Below are positions 42,935 through 50,720 of a DNA stretch of 64,000 bases, piece by piece. The translations under genes and the position numbers were made by a program. This DNA is from Tannerella serpentiformis. GTDB lineage: Bacteria; Bacteroidota; Bacteroidia; Bacteroidales; Tannerellaceae. The stretch is from assembly GCF_003033925.1 (NCBI RefSeq), contig NZ_CP028365.1, positions 1,364,001-1,428,000 on the forward strand, read 5' to 3'. A model generated the notes under the pieces. It worked only from the letters and a program-made list of their open reading frames with translations, had not been told where the DNA came from and made no database searches. Within the stretch, counting starts at the first letter, position 1, and every line of letters starts with the position of its first letter.

Positions 42935-44655
42935 TATTGTTTTGTCTTCTGAGGGTAGACGTTTTCTGCGGTGTTTTGGGTTCTTTTTTCTGAGAAGCCT
43001 GAGGGGTAGTCTTCTTGACGAGAGCCGTCTTGGCTGCAGGCTTAGCCGTCGGCTTTGCGGCAGTGGCTTTGGCTGCTGGTTTGGCAGCAGACTTTGTGGC
43101 CGGTTTAGCGGCGGGCTTAGCGGCAGTCGGTTTGGCGGCCGGCTTAGCAGCGGGAGTCTTCGCCTTATTAACGACAGAAGCCGCAGGCTTCTTTGCCTGC
43201 GGCGCGCGCTGATCTTTAGGAGTGACCTTTTTCGTTGGAGTCGCTTTAGACTTCTCCGACGATGCCACGAGCTTACCTGACTGTTTCTTCGGTGTCGGGG
43301 CAGGCTTCTTCGCGGCGGGTGGGGAGACGGCTTTCTTCGTCGCCACCGGTTTCTTGGCGCTGGCTATGGCTGACTTCTTGACGGCAGTCGCAGGCTTTTT
43401 TACAGCAGCAGCGGCCTTCGGATCGGCTGCGGGTTTCGCAGTAGGCTTGGGAGTCCACGCTTTCGGGGCAGAGGCCGGTTTCTTAGTGTCAGCCGGAGCT
43501 GGCTTTTTCGCAGCAGCGGCTTTCGGATCGGCAGCTGGTTTCGCAGTAGGCTTGGGAGTCCACGCTTTCGGGGCAGAAGCCGGTTTCTTAGTGTCAGCCG
43601 GAGCTGGCTTCTTGGCAGCCGCAGCTTTCGGATCGGCGACGGGTTTCGCAGCAGGCTTGGGAGCATCTGCTTTGGGGGTAGGAGCCGGTTTCTTAGCGTC
43701 AGCCGGAGCTGGCTTCTTGGCGGCCGCAGCTTTCGGATCGGCTGCGGGTTTCGCGGCAGGCTTAGGAGCATCTGCTTTGGGAGCAGGGGCTGGTTTAGCA
43801 GCTGGAGCAGCTTCCTTTTTCGGTGCAGGTTTCGCCGGAGCAGGTTGGGCAGCTGGCTCTTTTTGAGCTTTGGGTGCGGCCGCTTCCGGTTTCGATTTCT
43901 TGGGCACCTTGATACCGTGGGCTGTGGGCTTCGTTCCCGGCTCACGTTGCGTGGCGGCAGCGGGTTTAGTTTCCGCAGGTTTCTTGCGCTCCGGCTTTAC
44001 CTCGGGTGAGGTGGCGGGACGCTTGGCCGGTGCCGATGGTGTGGAGACGCTCCTTGCGGGTCTCGAGGCGATGGGTTCGGAGGACGAGGCACTGGCCAGG
44101 TCATAGGCGTGCAGCTCGTAACGCTCAATCAGCTCGATCAGCTTACTGGCATACTTGGGATCGGAGGCGTAACCACATCGTTTCAATCCATGCGCCCAAC
44201 CCACATAGTCTGTTGGCTTGAGCTCAAAGAGCGACTTGTAGTGCGCTCTGTCAGCGATGAAGTGCGAGTGATCTTCGTAGGATTGTTCTACGGAGGTGTA
44301 CTTACGAAAGCGTTCCAAGCGACCATCATCCATCTTGTTTATAGAGATAGTCACCCGTCCAGTTTCCGCATTTGATACCGAAGTGGTTGTTACCCTGAAT
44401 CGCCAGGTAACTTTTCCCTGCGCTCGATTCAAGGATACCCTGTGCCAAGGTAATACTGGCAGGTATACGATGTCTGGTCTGCTGATGGATAGCAGCCTGA
44501 TGATAAGCCTGGATATACTCTTCACAAGCATCCAAATTTCGAACTTCTGTTTTGCCAGCCTCCATGCGTTCGACGAGCACGGGGCTACTGGCAAGCGTAA
44601 TACAGCCTATAATAACGGCAAGACGATATAGTGATAATGTACGTGGGCGCATCAT
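42876..44655 (-). pseudogene. Glucosaminidase-domain protein with Lys/Ala/Pro tail, frameshifted
   Basis: Two frames make one product. Frame 1 (start 44655) gives a signal peptide and the first part of a GH73-type domain: PASITLAQGILESSAGKSYL with the catalytic Glu, then NNHFGIKCGNW, ending at TGA near 44327. Frame 2, one base off, continues with DDGRLERFRKYTSVEQSYED, HYKSLFELKPTDYVGWAHGL and an Ala/Lys/Pro tail of ~350 residues. Compared with the intact paralogue at 44670-45734 (WDDDLKDECFRKY) one extra base is present, most simply in the CC at 44330-44331. The tail contains ~35-residue repeats (PADTKKPASAPKAW, PKPTAKPAADPKAAAA), like histone H1. A sequencing error, a true mutation or slippage are all possible. 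Confidence 0.7.
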
Positions 44656-44669
44656 GTATGAAAGTTCTA

Positions 44670-45734
44670 TTATCTGAGTTTAAGTGTCTCTCCCTCTCGG
44701 GGCACATAACTTTGGTTTTTCTCGTTCAGGGCATAGAGCGTACTAACCTGTATGCCGTAGTACTGAGAAATGCTGTGCATAGATTCTCCGATCTGCACCT
44801 GATGATAAAGATGGGGCATATCGGCCCGTTTCTTCTTTTTCTCCAGGTAAACGATATCCCCCCGTCGCAGGGAGAAGTTCTCGGGTGATTCGTTGAATCG
44901 TGCCAGTTCGCGTGCTGTGAAGCCGAGATCCTGAGCGATCCGATCGAAGGTGTCGTTGTAGCGTGCGATGGTATAGAGTAGGCCACCCGTCTTGTAGACG
45001 TCACGGGGTTTCAGACCCTTCTCGTCTGGTGATGAGGGTTGAGGCTGCTCGGCCTTCTTTTTGCCGAATAGACGTTCGAAGAAGGTGCCTTCTTTCTTCC
45101 CCGGCTCGGTAAGGGGTCGGGTAGAGGGCTTCTGACTGGGCGTGGTAGGCGTTGTTCGAGGCTGTTCGTTTCTCGTTTTCTCCTGGACTTCACGCGCTAT
45201 CCTTTTGCCGGTGTCAAAGAGATAGAGTTCATAGTCTTCGATCATTTTGATCAGCTTGTTGGCATAGGCGCGATCGGTGGCGTAGCCGCATTCTTGCAAG
45301 CCTTTGGCCCATCCGCGATAGTCTGTCTTGCGGAGGAGGAAGAGTTTGCTGTAGCGCTTTTTGTCGACTAAGAAACGGGAGTGATCTTCATAGGATTCGG
45401 CCACGTTGTTGTATTTGCGAAAGCATTCGTCCTTGAGATCGTCGTCCCAATAGGTACGTGCGCCTTTCCAGTCTTTGTGGCACTTGATTCCGAAATGGTT
45501 GTTGGACTCTAAAGAGAGGCGTGAAAGCCCTGCGCCAGATTCATGCAGCGCTTGTGCGAGGGTTATGCTGGGGGGTATGTTGTATCGATCACCCTGTTGT
45601 ACGGCAATATAGCCGTATTGGGTAATGTATTTCTCATAAGCAGGGTGTCGCTTTCGCTCGGCATGGCCTGCCGCTACGATCGTGAAGCCTGTATAGAAAA
45701 TGAGAATAAAGTATCGGATACATCGAGGGATCAT
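44670..45734 (-). CDS. Glucosaminidase with two LysM domains
   Basis: 354 residues from ATG 45734. A longer start at 45764 is excluded because it would lie inside the promoter. Signal: MIPRCIRYFILIFYTGFTIV. The GH73-type domain has PSITLAQALHESGAGLSRLS (catalytic Glu), NNHFGIKCHKDW and RGWAKGLQECGYAT. A proline/threonine linker follows, and two LysM repeats (YTIARYNDTFDRIAQDLGFT and YHQVQIGESMHSISQYYGIQ) end it. It should cut peptidoglycan glycan strands between GlcNAc and MurNAc in the periplasm. Its frameshifted neighbour is a paralogue. Confidence 0.9.
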   Translation of the reverse strand: MIPRCIRYFILIFYTGFTIVAAGHAERKRHPAYEKYITQYGYIAVQQGDRYNIPPSITLAQALHESGAGLSRLSLESNNHFGIKCHKDWKGARTYWDDDLKDECFRKYNNVAESYEDHSRFLVDKKRYSKLFLLRKTDYRGWAKGLQECGYATDRAYANKLIKMIEDYELYLFDTGKRIAREVQEKTRNEQPRTTPTTPSQKPSTRPLTEPGKKEGTFFERLFGKKKAEQPQPSSPDEKGLKPRDVYKTGGLLYTIARYNDTFDRIAQDLGFTARELARFNESPENFSLRRGDIVYLEKKKKRADMPHLYHQVQIGESMHSISQYYGIQVSTLYALNEKNQSYVPREGETLKLR

Positions 45735-45761
45735 CGGGGCCGTCTCTTTTAGGAATCGGCG

Positions 45762-45769
45762 CAAAGATA
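45762..45769 (-). promoter_or_regulatory. -7 promoter element of the LysM glucosaminidase
   Basis: TATCTTTG on the minus strand, matching TAnnTTTG. It overlaps the longer possible start codon and so decides the start at 45734, giving a ~25 nt leader. The -33 region is weak. Confidence 0.6.
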
Positions 45770-45844
45770 GAAAATAACCAGAACGCCCTTAACCTGTTAG
45801 GAAAATCGGGCTACCTTCGTTGGCCCAACCAAAGACCCTAAAAT

Positions 45845-46318
45845 ATGCGAGAAGAAAGGATTGAAATACGTCTCCAAAGGGGGCGTATCAAGGAGCTCAC
45901 GGCGGACGAACGTCGAGGCATGGATGTGGCACTTGCGGCGGCCGAGCGGGCGTACGCTCCGTACTCGGGATTTCACGTCGGGGCGGCCGTGGAGCTGGCT
46001 GACGGACGACTGGTGCCGGGCAGTAATCAAGAGAATGCAGCCTATCCCTCGGGATTGTGTGCCGAACGGACGGCCCTGTTCACGGCCGGGGCGCAGTATC
46101 CGGACGTAGCGGTGCGGGCGCTGTATGTGGTGGCCATGAAGGATGGCGTGGTGCAGGACAAGATCAGTCCGTGTGGCGGCTGTCGGCAGGTGATCTCGGA
46201 GGTGGAGCATCGCTACGGGCAATCCATCCGTATCTACCTCTGCGGACGGACGGAGTATTGCTGCGTGGAGTCGGCCGAGGCGCTGCTTCCGCTGTCGTTC
46301 GGGAGTAAGGATCTGTGA
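45845..46318 (+). CDS. cdd: Cytidine deaminase
   Basis: 157 residues. The zinc and catalytic motifs are CAERTALFTAG and PCGGCRQ with the proton-shuttling Glu. SGFHVGAAVELADGRLVPGS and NQENAAYPSGL complete the family pattern. It deaminates cytidine and deoxycytidine to uridine forms in the cytoplasm. It fits nucleoside salvage with the nucleoside hydrolase and deoC in the window. It is divergent from the glucosaminidase. TACCTTCG at 45822-45829 may be its -7 box, one base off. Confidence 0.94.
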   Translation: MREERIEIRLQRGRIKELTADERRGMDVALAAAERAYAPYSGFHVGAAVELADGRLVPGSNQENAAYPSGLCAERTALFTAGAQYPDVAVRALYVVAMKDGVVQDKISPCGGCRQVISEVEHRYGQSIRIYLCGRTEYCCVESAEALLPLSFGSKDL

Positions 46319-46362
46319 GTAGAGGATAGAGGGTAGAGGGTAGAGGGTAGAGGGTGGAGGAT
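46315..46362. repeat. Heptanucleotide microsatellite (AGAGGGT)n
   Basis: About five imperfect AGAGGGT units right at the cdd stop, starting inside its last codons. Slippage could shift only the 3' end, so an effect on cdd is unlikely. Confidence 0.7.
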
Positions 46363-46477
46363 AGAACAGAGGCTTCTTGTCGGTCGTGTATGGCTGATGG
46401 GGAGCCTTTTTTCTGTGTCTCTCGCTTGGGAATGTATGCTGCCCGGTGCAAAAAGGGCTTGTCGCTTGGATGAGATA

Positions 46478-46605
46478 GGCCTGTAATCCGGAATTCCAGC
46501 GTATTTCTTCCTAGAAACAGGCCCGTAATCCTGAATTACGGCGTGTTTCTTCTTAGCAATGGGCCTAAATCGGGAATTACGGGGCGTTTCTCTACCTGCT
46601 TTTCT
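46478..46605. repeat. Family A 42 bp tandem units, inverted (3 copies)
   Basis: GGCC words at 46478, 46520 and 46562, 42 bp apart. The dyad GTTTCT-TCCT-AGAAAC and GGAATTCCAGC recur. The reverse complement matches 33180-33345 (CCCGATTTAGG, CTAAGAAGAAACA). Rest of the cdd-topB gap: a dispersed element at 46595-46690 and a GAGGCTGCCTCGGTGAGGCC dyad. No gene is seen. Confidence 0.8.
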
Positions 46606-46690
46606 TCCCTTGATGAAAGAAAAGCAGCAAAAGAAGATCAAGGCCTCACCGAGGTCGGGGAAGTTGGCCGGATACCTGACCAATTTCCTT
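46595..46690. repeat. Dispersed hairpin element (copy 3, inverted)
   Basis: CTTTTCTTCCCTTGATGAAAG, AGCAAAAGAAGATCAAGGCC, then GGGGAAGTTGGCCGGATACC. It is the inverted form of copies at 39007 and 48640. Confidence 0.6.
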
Positions 46691-46767
46691 GGCTCGGTGA
46701 GACTGCCTCGGTGAGGCCGCCCGATCGATGCACCTTTGCACGCCTAACACGTATCATAACACAGAGA

Positions 46768-48531
46768 ATGAGACTTTGCATTGCGGAGAAGCCGAGCGTG
46801 GCTCTGGAGATTGCGCGTGTGCTGGGGGCAAACACGCGGCGAGATGGGTTTTATGAGGGCAACGGCTACGTGGTCTCATGGACCTACGGCCACCTCTGCA
46901 CGCTGAAGGATCCGGGCGACTACACGCCGGCGTGGAAACGCTGGGATATGCGCTGCCTACCGATGATCCCGCCACGATTCGGCATCAAGCTGATCGAGGA
47001 GGAGCATTGCATGCGGCAGTTTCGCGTGCTGGAGGCTCTCATCGCGAAGGCTGACGAGGTGATCAACTGCGGCGACGCGGGTCAGGAGGGGGAACTGATT
47101 CAGCGTTGGGTAATGCAGAAGGCGCGTTGCCAGTGCCCCGTGAAACGGCTCTGGATCTCATCGCTCACGGAGGAGGCCATCCGCGAGGGCTTCCACCGAC
47201 TCAAGGACGCCTCGGCCTACCAACGACTCTACGAGGCGGGTCTGGCGCGCGCCATCGGCGACTGGCTCCTGGGCATGAATGCCACACGACTCTACAGCCT
47301 ACGCTTCGGTGGGCCCGGACGCGTGCTCTCCATCGGACGGGTGCAGACGCCCACGCTGGCCCTGATCGTCCGTCGGCAGCGCGAGATCGAGGCATTCCGG
47401 CCGGAGCCGTTTTGGGAGCTGAAGACCGTCTATCGCGATGTCACCTTCACGGCCTCCCGCGGACGGTTCGCAAAGAAGGAGGAGGGCGAGGCGCTGCTGC
47501 GTGCCATCGAGGGGCAGCCGTTCACCGTGACCGATGTCACGAAAAAGAAGGGCCGTGAGGCGCCCCCGAAGCTCTTCGACCTGACCTCGCTGCAGGTGGA
47601 GTGCAACCGCCGTTTCTCGCTCTCAGCCGAGGAGACACTGCGCCTGATCCAATCTCTCTATGAGAAGAAGGTGACCACCTACCCGCGCGTGGACACGACG
47701 TACCTCAGCGAAGATCTTCACCCGAAGGTGTCCGGAATATTGAAAGGGATGACCGATTACGCCGCCCTGACCGCACCACTCACCGCTGCACCGATCGCGA
47801 AGAATAAGCGGGTGTTCGACAACAAGAAGGTGACGGATCACCACGCCATCATCCCCACCGGTACGGCCGCACCAGCAGGGCTTTCGGCCGATGAGCGACG
47901 GGTGTACGACATTGTGGCACGACGTTTCATTGCCGCTTTTTATCCCGACTGTGAGGTCGCAACAACGACCGTCACGGGCGCCTCTGCCGAGGTCGATTTC
48001 CGAGCCACCGGTCGGCAGATTCTGAAGCCAGGATGGCGCACCGTCTTCGAGCGGGAGGGCAGCAAGAAGGAAGAGAAGGCGGAGGAGGAAGAGGCGGAAG
48101 AATCCGTGCTGCCAGCCTTCCGAAAAGGCGAGAGCGGGCCACATCGGCCATCGCTCGTAGAGAAACAGACCACCCCGCCAAAGCCCTACACCGAGGCCAC
48201 GCTGCTCCGGGCCATGGAGACGGCCGGCCGTTTCGTGGACGACGAGGCACTCCGTGAAGCAATGAAGGAGAATGGCATCGGCCGACCCTCCACGCGTGCG
48301 AACATCATCAAGACACTGCTCAAGCGCGATTATATCCGCCGTGAGCGGAAGCATTTGGTGGCCACCCCGACGGGTGTCAGCCTGATCGACACCATCCACG
48401 AGGAGCTGCTGAAGAGCCCCGAGCTGACGGGCCAATGGGAGCGTAAGCTCCGCGGCATCGAGCAAGGCAGCTACGAAGCCTCGGCCTTCCTCACGGAGCT
48501 CAAGGAGATGGTAGCAAGAATTGTGCGGTAG
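46768..48531 (+). CDS. topB: DNA topoisomerase III (type IA)
   Basis: 587 residues from ATG 46768 (MRLCIAEKPSVALEIARVLG). Longer frames upstream run through repeat DNA. Toprim is VVSWTYGHLCTL with NCGDAGQEGELIQRW. The cleavage domain follows with GMNATRLYSLRFGGPGRVLS, and the catalytic tyrosine is in TTYPRVDTTYLSE. NGIGRPSTRANIIKTLLKRDYI comes near the end. It ends soon after this without zinc ribbons, about 100 residues shorter than many Bacteroidales TopB. It decatenates DNA and resolves intermediates. Confidence 0.93.
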   Translation: MRLCIAEKPSVALEIARVLGANTRRDGFYEGNGYVVSWTYGHLCTLKDPGDYTPAWKRWDMRCLPMIPPRFGIKLIEEEHCMRQFRVLEALIAKADEVINCGDAGQEGELIQRWVMQKARCQCPVKRLWISSLTEEAIREGFHRLKDASAYQRLYEAGLARAIGDWLLGMNATRLYSLRFGGPGRVLSIGRVQTPTLALIVRRQREIEAFRPEPFWELKTVYRDVTFTASRGRFAKKEEGEALLRAIEGQPFTVTDVTKKKGREAPPKLFDLTSLQVECNRRFSLSAEETLRLIQSLYEKKVTTYPRVDTTYLSEDLHPKVSGILKGMTDYAALTAPLTAAPIAKNKRVFDNKKVTDHHAIIPTGTAAPAGLSADERRVYDIVARRFIAAFYPDCEVATTTVTGASAEVDFRATGRQILKPGWRTVFEREGSKKEEKAEEEEAEESVLPAFRKGESGPHRPSLVEKQTTPPKPYTEATLLRAMETAGRFVDDEALREAMKENGIGRPSTRANIIKTLLKRDYIRRERKHLVATPTGVSLIDTIHEELLKSPELTGQWERKLRGIEQGSYEASAFLTELKEMVARIVR

Positions 48532-48532
48532 T

Positions 48533-48640
48533 CAACTTGGCCAGCATCCCTGAGGTCCTGAAGTACCAGGCCAACTTGGCTGGCGTCCCTAAGGTCTTGA
48601 AGTACCAAGAAAACTTGGCTGGCGTCCCTGACGCCTTGAT
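48533..48640. repeat. 39 bp tandem repeat (3 copies)
   Basis: AACTTGGCTGGCGTCCCT-type units at 48533, 48572 and 48611, 39 bp apart. They merge into GCCTTGATCTTCTTTTGCTT. This is the array nearest to but not at the 41-42 bp period. Confidence 0.75.
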
Positions 48641-48690
48641 CTTCTTTTGCTTCTTTTCTTCTATCAAGGGAAGAAAAGAAGGTAATGAGA
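48640..48690. repeat. Dispersed hairpin element (copy 4)
   Basis: TTGATCTTCTTTTGCTTCTT then CTATCAAGGGAAGAAAAGAAG, a dyad. It matches 39033-39085 closely. Confidence 0.65.
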
Positions 48691-48714
48691 CAGTGAGACA
48701 ATGAGACACCACAC

Positions 48715-48785
48715 AAAAAGGTCCTGCCGGACGCGAGAAAAAAGGATCTGATTCCCCCTCTCCCACTGTCCGGCAGGACTGTTCT
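48715..48785 (-). terminator. Terminator of the ECF sigma gene
   Basis: Stem GTCCTGCCGGAC (48721-48732) and GTCCGGCAGGAC (48768-48779) with a long loop, then CTTTTTG on the minus strand. It is just past the sigma stop at 48807. Confidence 0.7.
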
Positions 48786-48806
48786 CACTTTTCGTTATTA
48801 CAAGGT

Positions 48807-49307
48807 TCAGTTCTCTTCGATCTTCGTCTTGAGCGCCTGACGGGCAAAGAAGATGCGACTCTTGACCGTCCCCAAGGGGATGCCCAGCGCATCGGCAATC
48901 TCGTTATAGCGATAGCCACTGACGTACATGGTGAAGGGCACACGCAGCTCGTCGTTCAGCTCGCCGATAGCCTTCGTGATCTCCTGCAGTCGACAAGCAC
49001 TCTCGGGCGTCTCGATGCTCGATTCGGTAGTGGCCTCGAGGTGATAGAGGTCGATGTCCTGCTCCACAACCGTCTGCGAGCGCAGCACACGGCGGTAGTT
49101 ATTGATGAAGATGTTCCGCATCACGGTCAACACCCAGCCCTTGAAGTTGCGGTTGTCCGTGTACTTCTCCAGGTTGTCCAAGACACGGAGCGACGTCTCC
49201 TGCGTCAGATCCATCGCATCTTCGCGATCGGCCGTGAGGGTGAGCGCAAAGTTCATCATGTAGTCCTGCAGACCCAATAACTTATTCCGGAAATAAGAGG
49301 TATCCAT
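48807..49307 (-). CDS. ECF-family RNA polymerase sigma factor
   Basis: 166 residues, typical. Region 2 covers about residues 15-85 (DREDAMDLTQETSLRVLDNL, FKGWVLTVMRNIFINNYRR), and region 4 about 115-160 (ELRVPFTMYVSGYRYNEIAD, GIPLGTVKSRIFFARQALK). No anti-sigma gene lies next to it, so how it is switched is unknown. It could control the nearby exported-protein genes, but the sequence does not prove it. The -7 word TATGTTTG is upstream. Confidence 0.93.
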   Translation of the reverse strand: MDTSYFRNKLLGLQDYMMNFALTLTADREDAMDLTQETSLRVLDNLEKYTDNRNFKGWVLTVMRNIFINNYRRVLRSQTVVEQDIDLYHLEATTESSIETPESACRLQEITKAIGELNDELRVPFTMYVSGYRYNEIADALGIPLGTVKSRIFFARQALKTKIEEN

Positions 49308-49338
49308 CTTGAAATCGTTGTATTACTCGTTGCGGGCG

Positions 49339-49346
49339 CAAACATA
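49339..49346 (-). promoter_or_regulatory. -7 promoter element of the ECF sigma gene
   Basis: TATGTTTG on the minus strand, matching TAnnTTTG, 31 bp from the ATG. No good -33 word at 19-21 bp, so housekeeping control is only partly supported. Confidence 0.5.
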
Positions 49347-49461
49347 GAAAATCGAAGATCAAAGCAGCATCCTAGGGGCCAGATCTTTTGACGCATGTGG
49401 CCTGTCTGGGACTCCAAAAACCGTTTAGAAGCCAAAACCATCGAAGATTCCTACCAAACGA

Positions 49462-49507
49462 AAAGCCGGGTACCGGACGGAGCGCTCCGAACCAGTACCC
49501 GGCTTCA
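49462..49507 (-). terminator. Terminator of the BspA-like gene
   Basis: Stem GCCGGGTAC...GTACCCGGC with TTTTCGTTTGG after it on the minus strand, 20 bp past the stop at 49527. Confidence 0.7.
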
Positions 49508-49526
49508 TTCTTTGCTTTTTTGCTTC

Positions 49527-50678
49527 TTAGTCCGCGTACACCTTCTCGGCCGTGTCGCCCACTTGGACGATGTGGTAGCCAGCCTTCAGGCGGAGGGTGG
49601 AGGAGCCAGCGGGAGCGCTGAACGTCTGCAACAGTCGACCGCTAACGTCGAAGATGCGGACAAGCTCCGGCTGCGGAAGCGTGAGGTAAAGCACTCTGTC
49701 GGTGGTGTAGATCTGGCGACCGTCCACCTCGGCGTTGGCCACGGTGCCGATCTTCAGGAACTCGTTCCAGACGGGCATCGAGCGATACGTCGACTCTGTT
49801 CCCCGAGGAACATTCAGCTGCACGTTGGCTACGGGTACGGACGGGAAGATCGGATAACGCGGCATAGGCGGAACGGTCCACCCTACGGTCACGCTGCGCA
49901 GGCCTGTACACCCACCGAAGGCACCACTCTTAATCTCCGTCACACTGGCGGGGATAGAGACATTCGTCAAGGATGTGCAACCCCAGAAGGCGTTCTTATC
50001 GATCTCACGCAGGCCGAGCGGGAGCGTGGCGGCCTTCAGGGCCGTACAGCCGTAGAAGGCGCCCTCGTCAATGTCCGTGAGGCCAGCCGCGGGGAAAGAG
50101 ACGGAGGCCAAGGAGGTACAGCCCGAGAAAGCACCCTTTTCAATCTCACGCAGGCCGAGGGGCAGCGTGATGGAGGGCAGGGAGGTACAGTTCGCAAAGG
50201 CGCCGTCGCCCACCTTCTGCATACCCTGCGGCAGCGTAACGGAACGCAGCGAGGAGCAATTGAGGAAGACTCCTTCTTCGATTTTAGTCACGCCAATCGG
50301 CAGCGTAATGGCAGGCAGGGCAGAGCAATTCGCAAAGGCGTAATCCTCGATTTGCGTCACGCCAGCGGGGATCTGCACCGAGGTCAGGGTGCTACTCCCT
50401 GCAAAAGCGTACTCGCCGATGCTTGTGATACCGCTCCCGATAACGATCGATTTGATCTCGGCCCGGTGCTTGGCCCACGGTGCGGGCTGAAGGTTGGAAT
50501 AGTCCGGGATGCGGCCATAACCCGTGAGGGTCAAGGTGCGCGTGGCGGTCTCATACTTCCAATTTATCGAGCTATTCCCATAACCACCGCCGGGTAGGGG
50601 GCCATATTGTGCCTTCAGGGTGGCACTTCCCAGTGTCGCCGCAAGGGCCATGCATAAGCATGTAATCAACTTTTTCAT
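49527..50678 (-). CDS. BspA-like leucine-rich repeat protein, T9SS cargo
   Basis: 383 residues. The signal peptide is MKKLITCLCMALAATLGSAT, cleaved near LKAQ. From about residue 85 there are about nine ~23-residue repeats of the LRR_5/TpLRR type (LTSVQIPAGVTQIEDYAFANC, LRSVTLPQGMQKVGDGAFANC). The C-terminus (VRIFDVSGRLLQTFSAPAGS, TLRLKAGYHIVQVG) is a type A T9SS sorting domain. BspA proteins of Tannerella bind fibronectin and host receptors, so an adhesin role is inferred. Repeat DNA makes unit number likely to vary. Confidence 0.9.
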   Translation of the reverse strand: MKKLITCLCMALAATLGSATLKAQYGPLPGGGYGNSSINWKYETATRTLTLTGYGRIPDYSNLQPAPWAKHRAEIKSIVIGSGITSIGEYAFAGSSTLTSVQIPAGVTQIEDYAFANCSALPAITLPIGVTKIEEGVFLNCSSLRSVTLPQGMQKVGDGAFANCTSLPSITLPLGLREIEKGAFSGCTSLASVSFPAAGLTDIDEGAFYGCTALKAATLPLGLREIDKNAFWGCTSLTNVSIPASVTEIKSGAFGGCTGLRSVTVGWTVPPMPRYPIFPSVPVANVQLNVPRGTESTYRSMPVWNEFLKIGTVANAEVDGRQIYTTDRVLYLTLPQPELVRIFDVSGRLLQTFSAPAGSSTLRLKAGYHIVQVGDTAEKVYAD

Positions 50679-50720
50679 CTTCTTCTCTTTTGTCTAATGG
50701 TTATATATCTATTGTGTGAT

